A stretch of DNA of 64,000 nucleotides from assembly GCA_029961685.1 (NCBI GenBank), contig JARWKL010000004.1, positions 18,102,348 through 18,166,347 of the forward strand. The letters are read 5' to 3'. The number at the start of each line of letters is the position of its first letter. Within the stretch, counting starts at the first letter, position 1. Positions 49,197-63,050 of the stretch are shown here, one piece after another. The notes under the pieces were generated by a model. That model made no database searches. It worked only from the letters and a program-made list of their open reading frames with translations, and was not told the DNA's origin. This DNA is from Aristolochia californica (lineage: Eukaryota > Streptophyta > Magnoliopsida > Piperales > Aristolochiaceae). The position numbers and the translations under genes were made by a program.

Positions 49197-51092
49197 AAAG
49201 AGCCAAATGCCGTATGGATCCAAACCTGTTAAAGCGAACAACAAATGCTCATTCAATTCTCAAGTGAACGTGTGGTGGGATATTTTTACCAGTCAAACAA
49301 GCCATTATTTTGCACGTTTACAAAAAGCTGACCAAACAATAAAAGATGATTTGTAAATTGATTTATCGATCAATCATGCGTAACGGGCTATGTTTTTGGT
49401 AGAAATTACTTATGGATTAGGAGTCCACACTGAATTAAAAATCCGCCTCCTACCCTTTTCCCGATCATTGCAAAACTTCATATATAAAAATAATAGTTTG
49501 GAGTCCCTAAAAGCTATAGTGAGTTTTATGAATTATCTCTCTATACATTTGTGCATTTCCATTCCATTCTAGATCTACACTTTTTTCTTAAATCCAAACA
49601 TTGAGTTTTCACTTTTCGATTCTCTCGTAAACAAGAAGAAAAAGGCAAATAGATCACAACAAAATGAAAATTTTAGTGTTTATGTATGGAAAAAATTAAA
49701 ACAATAACAAATGTAAGTAAATAAAATTTATTCACACACGTCAAACGAACACAAAAGTTTTGTTGTCCAAGTTTGGGAAATTCCATTAGTTACCCCATAG
49801 TGGCTAGGAATTTGATAAGAAAGAGATTTCTAAGTGGTCCTAACATGTTTTAAATATGAATATGCATCCTTGAAACATGTTAAAGATGCAAATACACAAT
49901 GGATACAAACCTTTTAAAGCAAACAACAAATGCTCAATAAATTCTCAAGTGAACGTGTTGTGGGATATTTACCTGAGTCAATCAAACCATTATTTTGCCC
50001 ATTTACGAAATGCTCACCAAACAATCACATATGATTTTTAAAGTGATTTATCGGTCAATCATGTCTAACGGGCTATGTTTTCGTAACAAATGACTTATGG
50101 ATTGGGTGTCAACACTAAGTTAAAAATCACTCGCCTCCCCCTTTTCCAGATCATTTCATAAACTTATATATAAATACTAAAATAGTTTGCAGTCCTTAAA
50201 AGTTACAAAGACATTTTGGAGTTAGCTCTCTCTACATTTGTGAATTTCCCTTCCATTTTAGATGTATACTTTTTTCTTAAACAAAACTTTGAGTTTTCAA
50301 TTTCCGATTCTCTTGTAAGCAAGAAGATAAAGGCAAATAGATCACAACAAAAAGAAAATTTTAGAGTTTATGATTGGAAAAAATTGAAAAAAATAATAAA
50401 TGTATGTAAATAAAATTTAGTCACACACCACAAACGAACACAAAATTTTTGTTGTCCAAGTTTGGGGAATTCCATTAGTTCAACCCTAATGGCTTGGAAT
50501 TTGATAAGAAAGAGATTTCTAACTGATCCTAACATGTTTTTAAATATGGATATGTATGCATGAAACATTTAAAAGATGCAAATGCCCTATGGATCCAAAC
50601 CTTTTAATGCAAACAATAAATGCTCAATAAATTCTCAAGTCAACGTTCGGTAGGATATTTAACCAAGTCAAACAAGACATTATTTTGCCCATTTACAAAA
50701 AGCTGACCTAACAATTACATATGATTTTTAAAGTGATTTATCGGTCAATCATGCATAACGGGCTATGTTTTTTTAAGAAATGACTTATGGATCTGGAGTC
50801 AACCCTCAGAGAAAAATCCCATGCCTCCCCCTTTTCCCTTTCAATGCAAAACCAAAGATATAAAACATAAAAGAGTTGCAGTCCCTTAAAGTTACAGAGA
50901 GTTTTTAGAATTATCTCTCTCTACATTTGTGCATTTCCATTCTCTTTTAGATGCACACTTTTTCTTAAAACAAAACTCTAAGTTTTCACTTTTCGATTCT
51001 CTCATTAACAAGAAGAAAAAGGCAAATAGATCACAACAAAATGCAAATTTCATAGTTTATGTTTGGAAAAAAATTTAAAAATAAAAAAAGTA

Positions 51093-51110
51093 AGTATTTA
51101 TCGGTCAAGC
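51093..51110 (+). repeat. Deletion junction in a truncated satellite unit
   Basis: The poly-A/AAGTA part of one unit is joined directly to the TTTATCGGTCAA part. The roughly 350-400 bp that normally lie between, including the BamHI landmark and the dyad, are missing. Confidence 0.8.
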
Positions 51111-54100
51111 ATAACGGGCTATTTTTTTTAATAAAATGACGTATGGATTGGGAGTCAACACTCAGTTAAAAATCCCCCAACTCCCCCTTTTCTAGATCTT
51201 TGCAAAACATAATATGTAAAAACTAAAAGAGTTTGCAGTCCCTAAATGTTACAGAGAGTTTTTGAAATTATCTCTCTCTAAATTTGTGCATTTCCATTCC
51301 ATTTTAGATATTCATTTTTTTCTTAAATCAATACTTTGAGTTTTTACTTTATGATTCTCTCGTAAATAAGAAGATAAAGGCAAATAGATCACAAAAAATG
51401 ATAATTTTAGAGTTTTGAATGGAAAAAATAAAAAAACAATAACAAATGTAAGTTAAGAAAATTTATTCATACACCACAAACGAACACAAAAGTTTTGTTA
51501 TCCATGTTTTGGAAATTCCACTAGTTCAACCCTAATGGCTTGGAATATGATAAGAAAGAGATTTCTAACTAATCCTAACATGTTTTAGATATGGATATGC
51601 ATGCTTTAAACATGTTAAAGAGGCAAATGCCCTATGGATCAAAACCTTTTAAAGAGAACAACAAAAGCTAATTAAATTCTCAAGTGAACGTGCGGTGGGA
51701 TATTTACCCGAGTCAAACAAGCCATTATTTTGCCCATTTAAAAAAAGCTGACCAAACAATCACAGATGATTTGTAAGTTGATTTATCGGTCAATCATGCA
51801 TAACGGGCTATGTTTTTGTAAGAAATAACTTATGGATTGGGAGTCAACACTCAGTTAAAACTTCCCCGCCTCCCCCTTTCTCCGATCATTGTAAAACCTA
51901 ATATATAAAAACTAAAGGAGTTTGCAGTCGCTAAAATTTATATTGAGTATTTTGAATTATCTCTCTCTATATTTGTTCATTTCCATTCCATTCGAGTTCT
52001 ACATTTTTTTCTTAAATCAAAACTTTGAGTTTTCACTTTCCAATTCTCTCCTAAACCAGAAGATAAAAGCAAATAGATCACAATAAAATGAAAATTTTAG
52101 ACTTTAAGTAGGGAAAAAATTAAAAACGATAACAAATGTAAGTAAAGAAATTTTTTTCACACACCTCTAACAAACACAAAAGTTTTGTTGCAAGTTTGGG
52201 AAATTCCATTAGTTGCCCCATAATGGCTTGGAATTTGATAAGAAATATATTTCTAACTGATTCTAACATGTTTTAAATATGGATATGCATGCTTGAAACA
52301 TGTTAAAGATGCAAATGCCCTACGGATCCAAACCTTTTAAAGCGAACAACAACTGCTCATTAAATTCTCAAGTGAATGTGCTGTGGGATATTTAGCTAAA
52401 TCAAACAAGCCATTATTTTTCCCATTTAAAAAAAGCTGACCTAACAATCATGGATGATTTTTAAAGTGATTTATCAATCAATCATGTGTAATGGGCTACG
52501 TTTTAGTAAGCAATGACTTATGGATTGGGAGACAACACTCAGTTAACAATTGCCCGCCTCCCCCTTTTCCCGATCATTGCATAACTTAATATTTAAAAAT
52601 TAAAAGATTTTGTAGTCCCTAAAAGTTACAAAGACTTTTTGGAATTATCTCTCTCCACATTTGTGCATTTCCATTCCATTTTAGATGTACATGTTTTTAT
52701 TAAATGAAAACTTTGAGTTTTCACTTTCCGATTCTCTCGTAAACATGAAAATAAAGGCAAATAGATCACAACTAAATGAAAATTTTAGATTTTTTGTATG
52801 GAAAAAATAAAAAACAATGATAAATGTGTGTAAAGAAAATTTATTCACACACCACAAACGAACACAAAAGTTTTGTTGTCCAAGTTTTGGAAATTCCACT
52901 AGTTCAACCTAGTGGCTTGGAATTTGATAAGAAAGAGATTTCTAACTGATCCTAACATGTTTTAAATATGGACATGCATGCTTGAAACATGTTAAAGATG
53001 CAAATGCCCTATAGATATAAACCTTTCAAGTGAACGTACGGTGGGATATTTACCCGAGTAAAATAAGCCATTAGTTTGCCGATTTACAAAAAGCTTACCT
53101 AATAATCACAAATGATTTGTAAAGTGATTTATCAGTTAATCACGCATAACGGGCTAATATTTTGTAAGAAATGACGTATGGATTGGGAATCAACACTCAG
53201 TTGGCCTCCCCCTTTTTCAGATCTTTGCGAAACCTAATATATAAAAAGTAAAAGAGTTTGTAGTCCCTAAAAGTTACAAAGTATTTTTGAAATAATCTCT
53301 CTCTACATTTGTGAATTTCCATTCCATTTTAGATTTTCATTTTTTTCTTAATTCAAAACTTTGAGTTTTCACTTTCCGATTCTCTTGTAAACAAGAATAA
53401 AAAGGCAAATAGATCAGAAAAATGATAATTTTAGAGTTGTGTATGGAAAAAATTTAAAAAATAATAAATGCAAGTAAATAAAATTTATTCACACATCACA
53501 AACGAACACAAAACTTTTGTTCTCCAAGTTTTGGAAATTCCTCTTGTTCAACCCTATTGGCTTGGAATATGATAAGAAAGAGATTTCTAACTGATCCTAA
53601 CATGTTTTAAATATGGATATGCATGCTTGAAACATGTTAAAGAGCCAAATGCCCTATGGTTCTAAACCTTTTAAAGCAAACAACAAATGCTCATTAAATT
53701 CTCATGTGAATATGCGGTGGGTTATTTACCCAAGTCAAACAAGCCATTATTCTCCCCATTTACAAAAATTTGACCAAACAATCACAGATGATTTTTAAAT
53801 TGATTTATAAGTCAATCATACGTAACGGGTTACATTTTTGTAAGAAATTATTTATGGATTGGGAGTCAACACTTAGTTAAAAATCCTCGCCTCCCCCTTT
53901 TCCTGATCATTGCAAAACCTAATGTATAAAAACTAAAGGAGTTTGAAAACCCTAAAAGTTATAGTGAGTTTTTTGAATCATCTCTCGCTACATTTGTTCA
54001 TTTCCATTCCATTCTAGATCTACATTTTTTTCTTAAATCAAAACTTTGAAATTTCTCTTTCCAATTCTCTCATAAACAAGAAGATACAGGAAAATAGATC

Positions 54101-57100
54101 ACAACAAAATGAAAATTTTAGAGAATATGTATGGAAAAAATTAAAAAACAATAACTAATGTAAGTAAAGATAATTTATTCATACACCTCAAATGAACACA
54201 AAAGTTTTGTTGTTCAAGTTTGGTAAAGGCCATAAGTTACCCCATAATGGCTTGGAATTTTATAAGAAAGAGATTTCTAAATGATCCTAATATGTTTTAA
54301 ATATGGATATGCATGCTTGAAACATGTTAAAGATGGAAATGCCCTATGGATCCAAACCTTTTAAAGAGAAAAACAAATGTTCATTAAATTCTCAAGTGAT
54401 CGTGCAGTGGGATATTTACCCGAGTCAAATAAGCAATTATTTTGCCCATTTACAAAAAGCTGACCTAACAATCACAAATGATTTGTAAAGTGATTTATCG
54501 GACAATCATGCATAACGGGCTAAGTTTTTGTAAGAAATGATGTATGTATTGGGAGTAAACACTCAGTTAAAAATCCCCCGCCTCCCACTTTTACAGATCT
54601 TTGCAAAACCTAATACATAAAAACTAAAGTTGTTTGAAGTCCCTAAAAGTTACAGAGATTTTTTGAAATTATCTCTCTCTATATTTGTGCATTTCCATTC
54701 CATATTAGATGTTCATTTTTTTCTTAAATCAAAACTTTGAGTTTTTACTTTCCGATTCTCTCGTAAACAAGAAGATAAAGAAAAATAGATCACAAAAAAT
54801 GATAATTTTTGAGTTTTGTGTGGAAAAAATAAAAAAATATCAAATGTAAGGAAAGAAAATTTATTCACTCACCACAAATGAACACAAAATTTTTTTTGTC
54901 CAAGTTTTGGAAATTCCACTAGTTCAACCCTAAAGGTTTGGAAAATGATAAGAAAGAGATTTCTAATTGATCGTAACATCTTTTAAATATGGATATGCAT
55001 GCTTGAAACATTTTAAAGAGGCAAATGCCCTATGGATCTAAACCTTTTAAAGCAAACAACAAATGCTAATTTAGTTTTCAAGGGACTGTGTGGAGGGATA
55101 TTTACCCGAGTCAAACAAGCCATTATTTTGCCCATTTACAAAAAGCTGACCAAACAATCATAGATGATTTGTAAATTGATTTATCGGTCAATCATGCGTA
55201 ACAGATGAGTTGTAAAGTGACTTGTCTGTCAATACGGGTTATGTTTTTCTAAGAAATGACATATGGATTGGGAGTCAACACACAATTAAAAATCCCCCGC
55301 CTCCCCTTTTTCCCGATCATTGCAAAACCCAATATATAAAAACTAAAAGAGTTTGTAGTCCCTCAAAGGTACAAAGACAATTTGGAATTATCTCTCCCTT
55401 CATTTGTGCTTTTCAATTATATTTTATATGTAAATTGTTTTCTTAAATCAAAACTTTGAGTTTTCAATTTCCGATTCTCTCATAAACAAGAAGATAAAGG
55501 CAAAAAAGATCAAAAAAAAAAATTTAGAGTATATGAATGGAAAAAATTAAAAACAATAACAAATGTAAGGAAATAAAAATTTTCTCACACCACAAACGAA
55601 CACAAAAGTTTTGTTGTCCAAGTTTTGGATATTCCACTAGTTCAACCCTAATGGCTTGGAATTTGAGAAGAAAGAGATTTCTAACTGATCCAAACAAGTT
55701 TTAAATATGGATATGAATGCTTGAAATATGTTAAAGATGCAAATGCCCTATGGATCCAAACATTTTAAAGCGAACAACAAATGCTCATTAAATTCTCAAG
55801 TGAATGTGCGGTGGAATATTTACCCGAGTCAAACATGCCATTATTTTGCCCATTTAAACAAAGCTGACCTAACAATCATGGATGATTTGTAAAGTGATTT
55901 ATCGGTCAATCATGATTAAGGGGCTACATTTTTGTAAGAAATGACTTAGGCGTTGGGAGTCAACACTCGGTTAAAAATCCTCCGCCTCCCCCTTTTCCCG
56001 ATCATTGCAAAATCTAATATATAAAAATTAAAATATTTTGCAGTCCATAAAAGTTAAAAAGACTTTTTGGAATTATCTCTCTCTAAATTTGTGCATTTCC
56101 ATTCCATTTTATTTGTACACTTTTTTCTTAAATCAAAACTTTGAGTTTTCACTTTCCGATTCTCTCATAAACAAGAAGATAAAGGCAAATAGATCACAAC
56201 AAAATGAAAATTTTAGAGTTTATGTATGAAAAAATTTAAAACAAGAACAAATATATGTCATGAAAATTTATTCACACACCACAAACGAGCACAAAAGTTT
56301 TGTTGTCCAAGTTTGGGAAATTCGACTTGTTCAACCCTAATGACTTGGAATTTGATAAGAAGGAGATTTCTAACTGATCCTAACATGTTTTAAATATGGA
56401 TATGCATGCTTGAAACATGTAAAGATGTAAATGCCCTTTGGATCCAAACCTTTTAAAGCGAACATCAAATTCTCATTAAATTCTCAAGTGAACGTGTGGT
56501 GGGATATTTACCCGAGTCTAACAACCCATTATTTTGCCCATTTACAAAAGCCTGACCTAACAATCACATATGATTTGTAAAGCGATTTATCGGTCAATCA
56601 TGCGTAACGGGCTATGTTTTAGTAAAAAATGACTTATGGATTGTGAGTTAACACTGACTTAAAAATCCCCCGCCTCCCCCTTTTCCCGATCATAACAAAA
56701 CCTAAGATATGAAAACTAAAAGTGTTTGCAATCCCTAAAATTTACAAACACTTTTTGGAATTATATCTCTCTTCAATTGTGCATTTCCATTCCATTTTAG
56801 ATGTACACTTTTTTCTTAAATAAAAAATTTAAGTTTTCACTTTCCGATTCACTCATAAACAAGAAGATAAAGGTAAATAGATTACAACAAAATGTAAATT
56901 ATAGAGTTTATGTATGGAAAAAATTAAAAATTATAACAAAATTTTTGTTGTCCGAGTTTGGGAAATTCCACTGGTTCAACCCTAATGGCTTTGAATTTGA
57001 TCAGAAAGGGATTTCTAACTAATCCTAACATGTTTTGAATATGTGTATGCATGCTTGAAACATGTTAAAGATGCAAATGCCCTATGGATCCAAACCTTTT

Positions 57101-60100
57101 AAAGAGAACATCTAATTCTCATTCAATTCTCAAGTGAACGTGCGGTGGAATATTTACTAGAGTCAAACAAGCCATTATTTTGCCCATTCAAAAAAAGCTG
57201 ACCTAACAATCACATTTGATTTGTAAAGTGATTTATCGATCAATCATGAGTAACGGGCTATATTTTCGTAAGAAATGACTTATGGATTGGGAGTCAACAC
57301 TCAGTTAAAAATCCCCCACCTCCCCTTCTTCCTGTTCAATGCAAAACCTAATATATAAAACGTAAAAGTGTTCGCAGACCCTAAAAGTTACAGAGAGTTT
57401 TTAGAATTATCTCTCTCTACATTTGTGCATTTCCATTCTCTTTTAGATGTACACTTTTTTCTAAAATCACAACTCTGAGTTTTCACTTTCCGATTCTCTC
57501 ATAAACAAGAAGATAAAGTCAAATAGATCACAACAAAATGCAAATTTTAGATTTTATGTATGGAAAAAATTAAAAACAATAAAAAATGCAAGTAAATAAA
57601 ATTTAATCACACACCACAAATGAACACAAAAGTTTAGTTGTCCTAGTTTGGGAAATTCCACTAGTTAACCCTAAAGGCTTGGAATATGGTAAGAAAGAGA
57701 TTTCTAATTGATCCTAACATGTTTTAAAAATGGATATGCATGTTTCAAATATGTTAAATATGCAAATGCGTGATGGATCCAAACCTTTTAAAGCGAACAA
57801 CAAATGCTAATTAAATTCTCAAGTGAATGTGCCGTGGGATATTTACCCGAGCCAAACAAGCCATTATTTTTCCGATTTGCAAAAAAGTGACCTAACAATC
57901 ACAAATGATTTGTCAAGTGAATTATCGGTCAATCTTATATAACGGGCTATGTTTTTGTAAGAAATGACTTATGGATTGGGGGTCAACACTCAGTTCGCCT
58001 TCCTCTTTTCCAAATATTTGCAAAACCTAATATACAAAAACTAAAAGAGTTTGCAGTCTCTAAAAGCTACAGAGAGTTTTTGAAATTATCTCTCTCTACA
58101 TTTGTGCATTTACATTCAATTTTAGATGTTCATTTTTTTCTTAAATCAAAACTTTGAGTTTCTAATTTTTTATTCTCTCATAAACAAGAAGATAAAGGCA
58201 AATAGATCACAAAAAATTATAATTTAAGAGTTTTGTTTGGAAAAAATAAAAAAAAATAACAAATGTAGGTTAATAAAATTTATTCCACAAACGAACACAA
58301 AAGTTTTGTTGTCCAAGTTTTGGAAATTCCACTAGTTCAACCCTAATGGCTTGGAATATGATAAGAAGGAGATTTCTAACGGATCCTAACATGTTTTAAA
58401 TATGAATATGCATGTTTGAAACAAGTTAAAGAGGCAAATGCCCTATGGATCCAAACCTTTTAAAGCGAATAACAAATGCTAATTAAGTTCTCAAGTGAAT
58501 GTGCGGTAGGATATTTACCCGAGTCAAACAAGCCATTATTTTGCCCATTTACAAAAAGCTGACCAAAAAAACGCAAATGATTTGTAAATTTATTTATCGG
58601 TCAATCATGCGTAATGGGCAATGTTTTTGTAAGAAATTACTTATGGATTGGGAGTCAACACTCAGTTAAAAATCCCTCGCCTCCCCGTTTTCCCGATCAT
58701 TGCAAAACCTAATATATAAAAACTAAAGGAGTTTGCAGTCACTAAAAGTTATAGTGAGTTTTCTAAATTATCTCTCTCTACATTTGTTCAATTCCATTCC
58801 ATTCTAGATCTACATTTTTTTCTTTAATCAAAACTTTGAGTTTTCACTTTTTTATTCTCTTTTAAACAAGAAGATAAAGGCAAATAGATCACAACAAAAG
58901 GAAAATTTTAGTGTTTATGTATGGAAAAAATTAAAAACAATAACAAATATAAGTTTGGGAAATTCCATTAGTTACCCCATAATGGCATGGAATTCTATAA
59001 GAAACTGATTTCTAACTGATCCTAACTTGTTTTAAATATGGATATGGATGCTTGAAACATGTTAAAGATGCAAATGCCCTAAACCTTTTAAAGCAAACAA
59101 CAAATGCTCATAAAATTCTCAAGTGAACATTTGGTGGGATATTTACCCAAGTCAAACAAGCCATTATTTTGCCCATTTACATAACGCTGACCTAACAATC
59201 ACAGATGATTTGTAAAAAGATTTATTGGTCAATCATGCGTAGCGGGCTATGTTTTAGTAAGAAATGACTTATGGATTGGGAGTCAACACTCGGTTAAAAA
59301 TCCCCCGCCTCCACCTTTTCCCGATCATTACAAAACCTAAGATACAAAAATTAAAAGAGTTTGCAGTCCCTAAAAGTTACAAAGACTTTTTGGAATTATC
59401 TCTATACATTTGTGCATTTCAAATCCATTTTAGATGTACCCTTTTTTCTTAAATCAAAACTTTGACTTTTTACTTTCCGATTCTCACGTAAACAAGAAGA
59501 TAAAGGTAAATAGATCTCAAAAAAATGAAAATTTTAGAGTTTATGTATGGAAAAAATTATAAACAATAACAAAAGTTTTGTTGTCCAAATTTGGGAAATT
59601 CCACTAGTTCAACCCTAAGGGCTTGGAATTATATAAGAAATAGATTTCTAACTGATCCTCACATGTTTTAAATATGGATATTCATACTTTAAACATGTTA
59701 AAGATGCAAATGCCCTATGGATCCAAACCTTTTAAAGTGAACATCAAATTCTCATTAAATTCTCAAGTGAACATGCGGTGGGAATTTTATCGGAGTTAAA
59801 CACACCATTAATTTCCCTTCTTACAGAAAGCTGACCTAACAATCATAAATGATTTGTAAAGTGATTTAACGGTCAATCATGTGTAACAGGCTATGTTTTT
59901 GTAAGAAATGACTTATGGGTTGGGAGTCAACACTTGGTTAAAAATCCCCTGCCTCCCCCTTTTCCCATTCAATGCAAAACCTAATATATAAAAAATAAAA
60001 CATTTTGCACTCCCTAAAAGTTACAGAGAGTTTTTAGAATCGTCTCTCTCAACATTTGTGCATTTCCATTCTCTCTTAGATTTACATTTTTTTCTTAAAT

Positions 60101-60989
60101 CAAAACTCTGAGTTTTCACTTTCCGATTCTCTCGTAAACAAGAAGATAAAGGCAAATAGATCACAACAAAATGCAAATTTCAGAGTTTATGTATGGAAAA
60201 ATTTTAAAAAATTACAAAAGAAAGTATATAAAATTTAATTACACACCACAAACGAACACGAAAGTTTTGTTGTCCTAGTTTGGGAAATTCCACTAGTTCA
60301 ACCCTTATGTCTTGGAATATGATAGAAAGAGATTTCTAACTGATCCTAGCATGTTTTAAAAATGGATATGCATGTTTCAAACATGTTAAATATGCAAATG
60401 CCTTATGGATCCAAACATTTTAAATCGAACAACCAATGCTAATTAAATTCTCAAATGAAAGTGCGGTGGGATATTTACCCGAGTCAAACAAGCCATTATT
60501 TTGTCCATTTACAAAAAGCTAGCCTAACAATCACAAATGATTTGTCAACTGATATATCGGTCAATCATGCCTAACAGGCTATGTTTTTGTAAGAAATGAC
60601 TTATGGATTGGGGATCAACACTCTGTGAAAAATACCCTACCTCCCCCTTTTCCTGATCATTGCAAAACCTAATATATAAAAACAAAAAGAGTTTGCAGAC
60701 CCTAAAATCTACAAGGACTTTTTGGAATTATTTGTCTCTACATTTGTGCATTTCCATTGAATTTTAGATGTACACTTTTTTCTTCAATCAAAACTTTGAG
60801 TTTTCACTTTTCAATTCTCACGTAAACAAGAAGATAAAGTCAAATAGATCACTACAAAATAAAAATTTTAGAGTTTATTAAAGAAAAAAATTAAAAACAA
60901 TAAAAAATGTATGTAAAGAAAAAATTTTCACTCTCCACAAATGAACACAAAATTTTTGTCATCCAAGTTTTGGAAATTCCACTAGTTCA

Positions 60990-63050
60990 ACCATAATGGC
61001 TTGGAATTTGACAAGAAAGAGATTTCTAACTGATCCTAACATGTTTTAAATATGGATACACATGCTTAAAACATGTTAAAGATGCAAATACCCAATGGAT
61101 CCAACCTTTTAAAGTGAACAACTAATGCTCATTAAATTCTCAAGTGAACGTGCGGTGGGATATTTACCAGAGTCAAATAAGCCATTATTTTGCCAATTTA
61201 AAAAAAGCTGACCTAACAATGACATATGATCTATAAAGTAATTTGTCGATCAATCATGCATAACGGGCTATGTTTTTGTAACAAAATGACATAAGGATTG
61301 GGAGTCAACACTCAATTTACAATCCCCCAACTCTCCCTTTACCAGATCTTTGCAAAACCTAATATAGAAAAACTAAAAGAGTTTGCAGTCCCTTAATATT
61401 AGAGAGAGTTTTTTAAATTGTCTCTCTCTACATTTGTGCATTCTCATTCCATTTTAGATATTCATTTTTTTCTTAAATCAACACTTTGAGTTTTTACTTT
61501 ACGATTCTCTCATAAACATGCAGATAAAGGCAAATAGATCACAAAAAACGATAATTTTAGAGTTTTGAATGGAAAAAATTAAAAAAAAATAACAAATGTA
61601 AGTTAAGAAAATTTATTCAAACATCACAAACAAACACAAAAGTTTTGTTGTCTAAGTTTTGGAAATTCCACTAGTTCAACCCTAATGGCTTGGAATTTGA
61701 TAAGAAAGAGATTTCTAACTGATCCTAACATGTTTTAAATATGGATACGCATGCTTGAAACATGTTAAAGATGCAAATGCCCTATGGATCCAACCTTTTA
61801 AAGTGAACAACTAATGCTCATTAAATTCTCAAGTGAACGTGCGGTGGGATATTTACCAGAGTCAAATAAGCCATTATTTTGCCCATTTACAAAAAGCTGG
61901 CCTAACAATCACATATGATTTGTAAAGTAATTTGTCAGTCAATCATGCATAACGGGCTATGTTTTTGTAACAAAATGACATAACGATTGGGAGTCAACAC
62001 TCAGTTTACAATCCCCCAACTCTCCCTTTTCCAGATATTTGCAAAACCTAATATAGAAAAACTATAAGAGTTTGCAATCCCTTAATGTTAGAGAGAGTTT
62101 TTGAAATTATCTCTCTCTACATTTGTGCATTCTCATTCCATTTTAGATATTCATTTTTTTCTTAAATCAACACTTTGAGTTTTTACTTTACGATTCTCTC
62201 ATAAACAAGCAGATAAAGGCAAATAGATCACAAAAAATGATAATTTTAGAGTTTAGAATGGAAAAAATAAAAAAACAATAACAAATGTAAGTTAAGAAAA
62301 TTTATTCAAACACCACAAACAAACACAAAAGTTTTGTTGTCTAAGTTTTGAAAATTCCACTAGTTCAACCCTAATGGCTTGGAATATGATAAGAAAGAGA
62401 TTTCTAACTGATCCTAACATGTTTTAAATATGGATACGCATGCTTGAAACATGTTAAAGATGCAAATGCCCTATGGATCCAACCTTTTAAAGTGAACAAC
62501 TAATGCTCATTAAATTCTCAAGTGAACGTACGGTGGGATATTTACCAGAGTCAAATAAGCCATTATTTTGCCCATTTACAAAAAGCTAGCCTAACAATCA
62601 CATATGATTTGTAAAGTAATTTGTCAGTCAATCATGCATAACGGGCTATGTTTTTGTAACAAAATGACATAACGATTGGGAGTCAACACTCAGTTTACAA
62701 TCCCCCAACTCTCCCTTTTCCAGATATTTGCAAAACCTAATATTGAAAAACTATAAGAGTTTGCAATCCCTTAATGTTGAGAGAGTTTTTGAAATTATCT
62801 TTCTCTACATTTGTGCATTCTCATTGCATTTTAGATATTCATTTTTTTCTTAAATCAACGCTTTGAGTTTTTGCTTTACGATTCTCTCAAAAACAAGCAT
62901 ATAAAGGCAAATAGATCACAAAAAATGATAATTTTAGAGTTTAGAATGGAAAAAATAAAAAAACAATAACAAATGTAAGTTAAGAAAATTTATTAAAACA
63001 CCACAAACAAACACAAAACTTTTGTTGTCTAAGTTTGGGAAATTCCACTA
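60990..63050 (+). repeat. Three nearly identical 689-bp satellite units
   Basis: Landmarks at 61097, 61786, 62475 and 63163 are 689, 689 and 688 bp apart. The units share private variants not seen in other units: GGATCCAACC (one A lost), AACAACTAATG, a TGACATAACG or TGACATAAGG segment, and AAGCAGATAAAGG or close variants. Divergence among them is visibly lower than between other neighbours. This indicates a recent local amplification. Confidence 0.85.
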
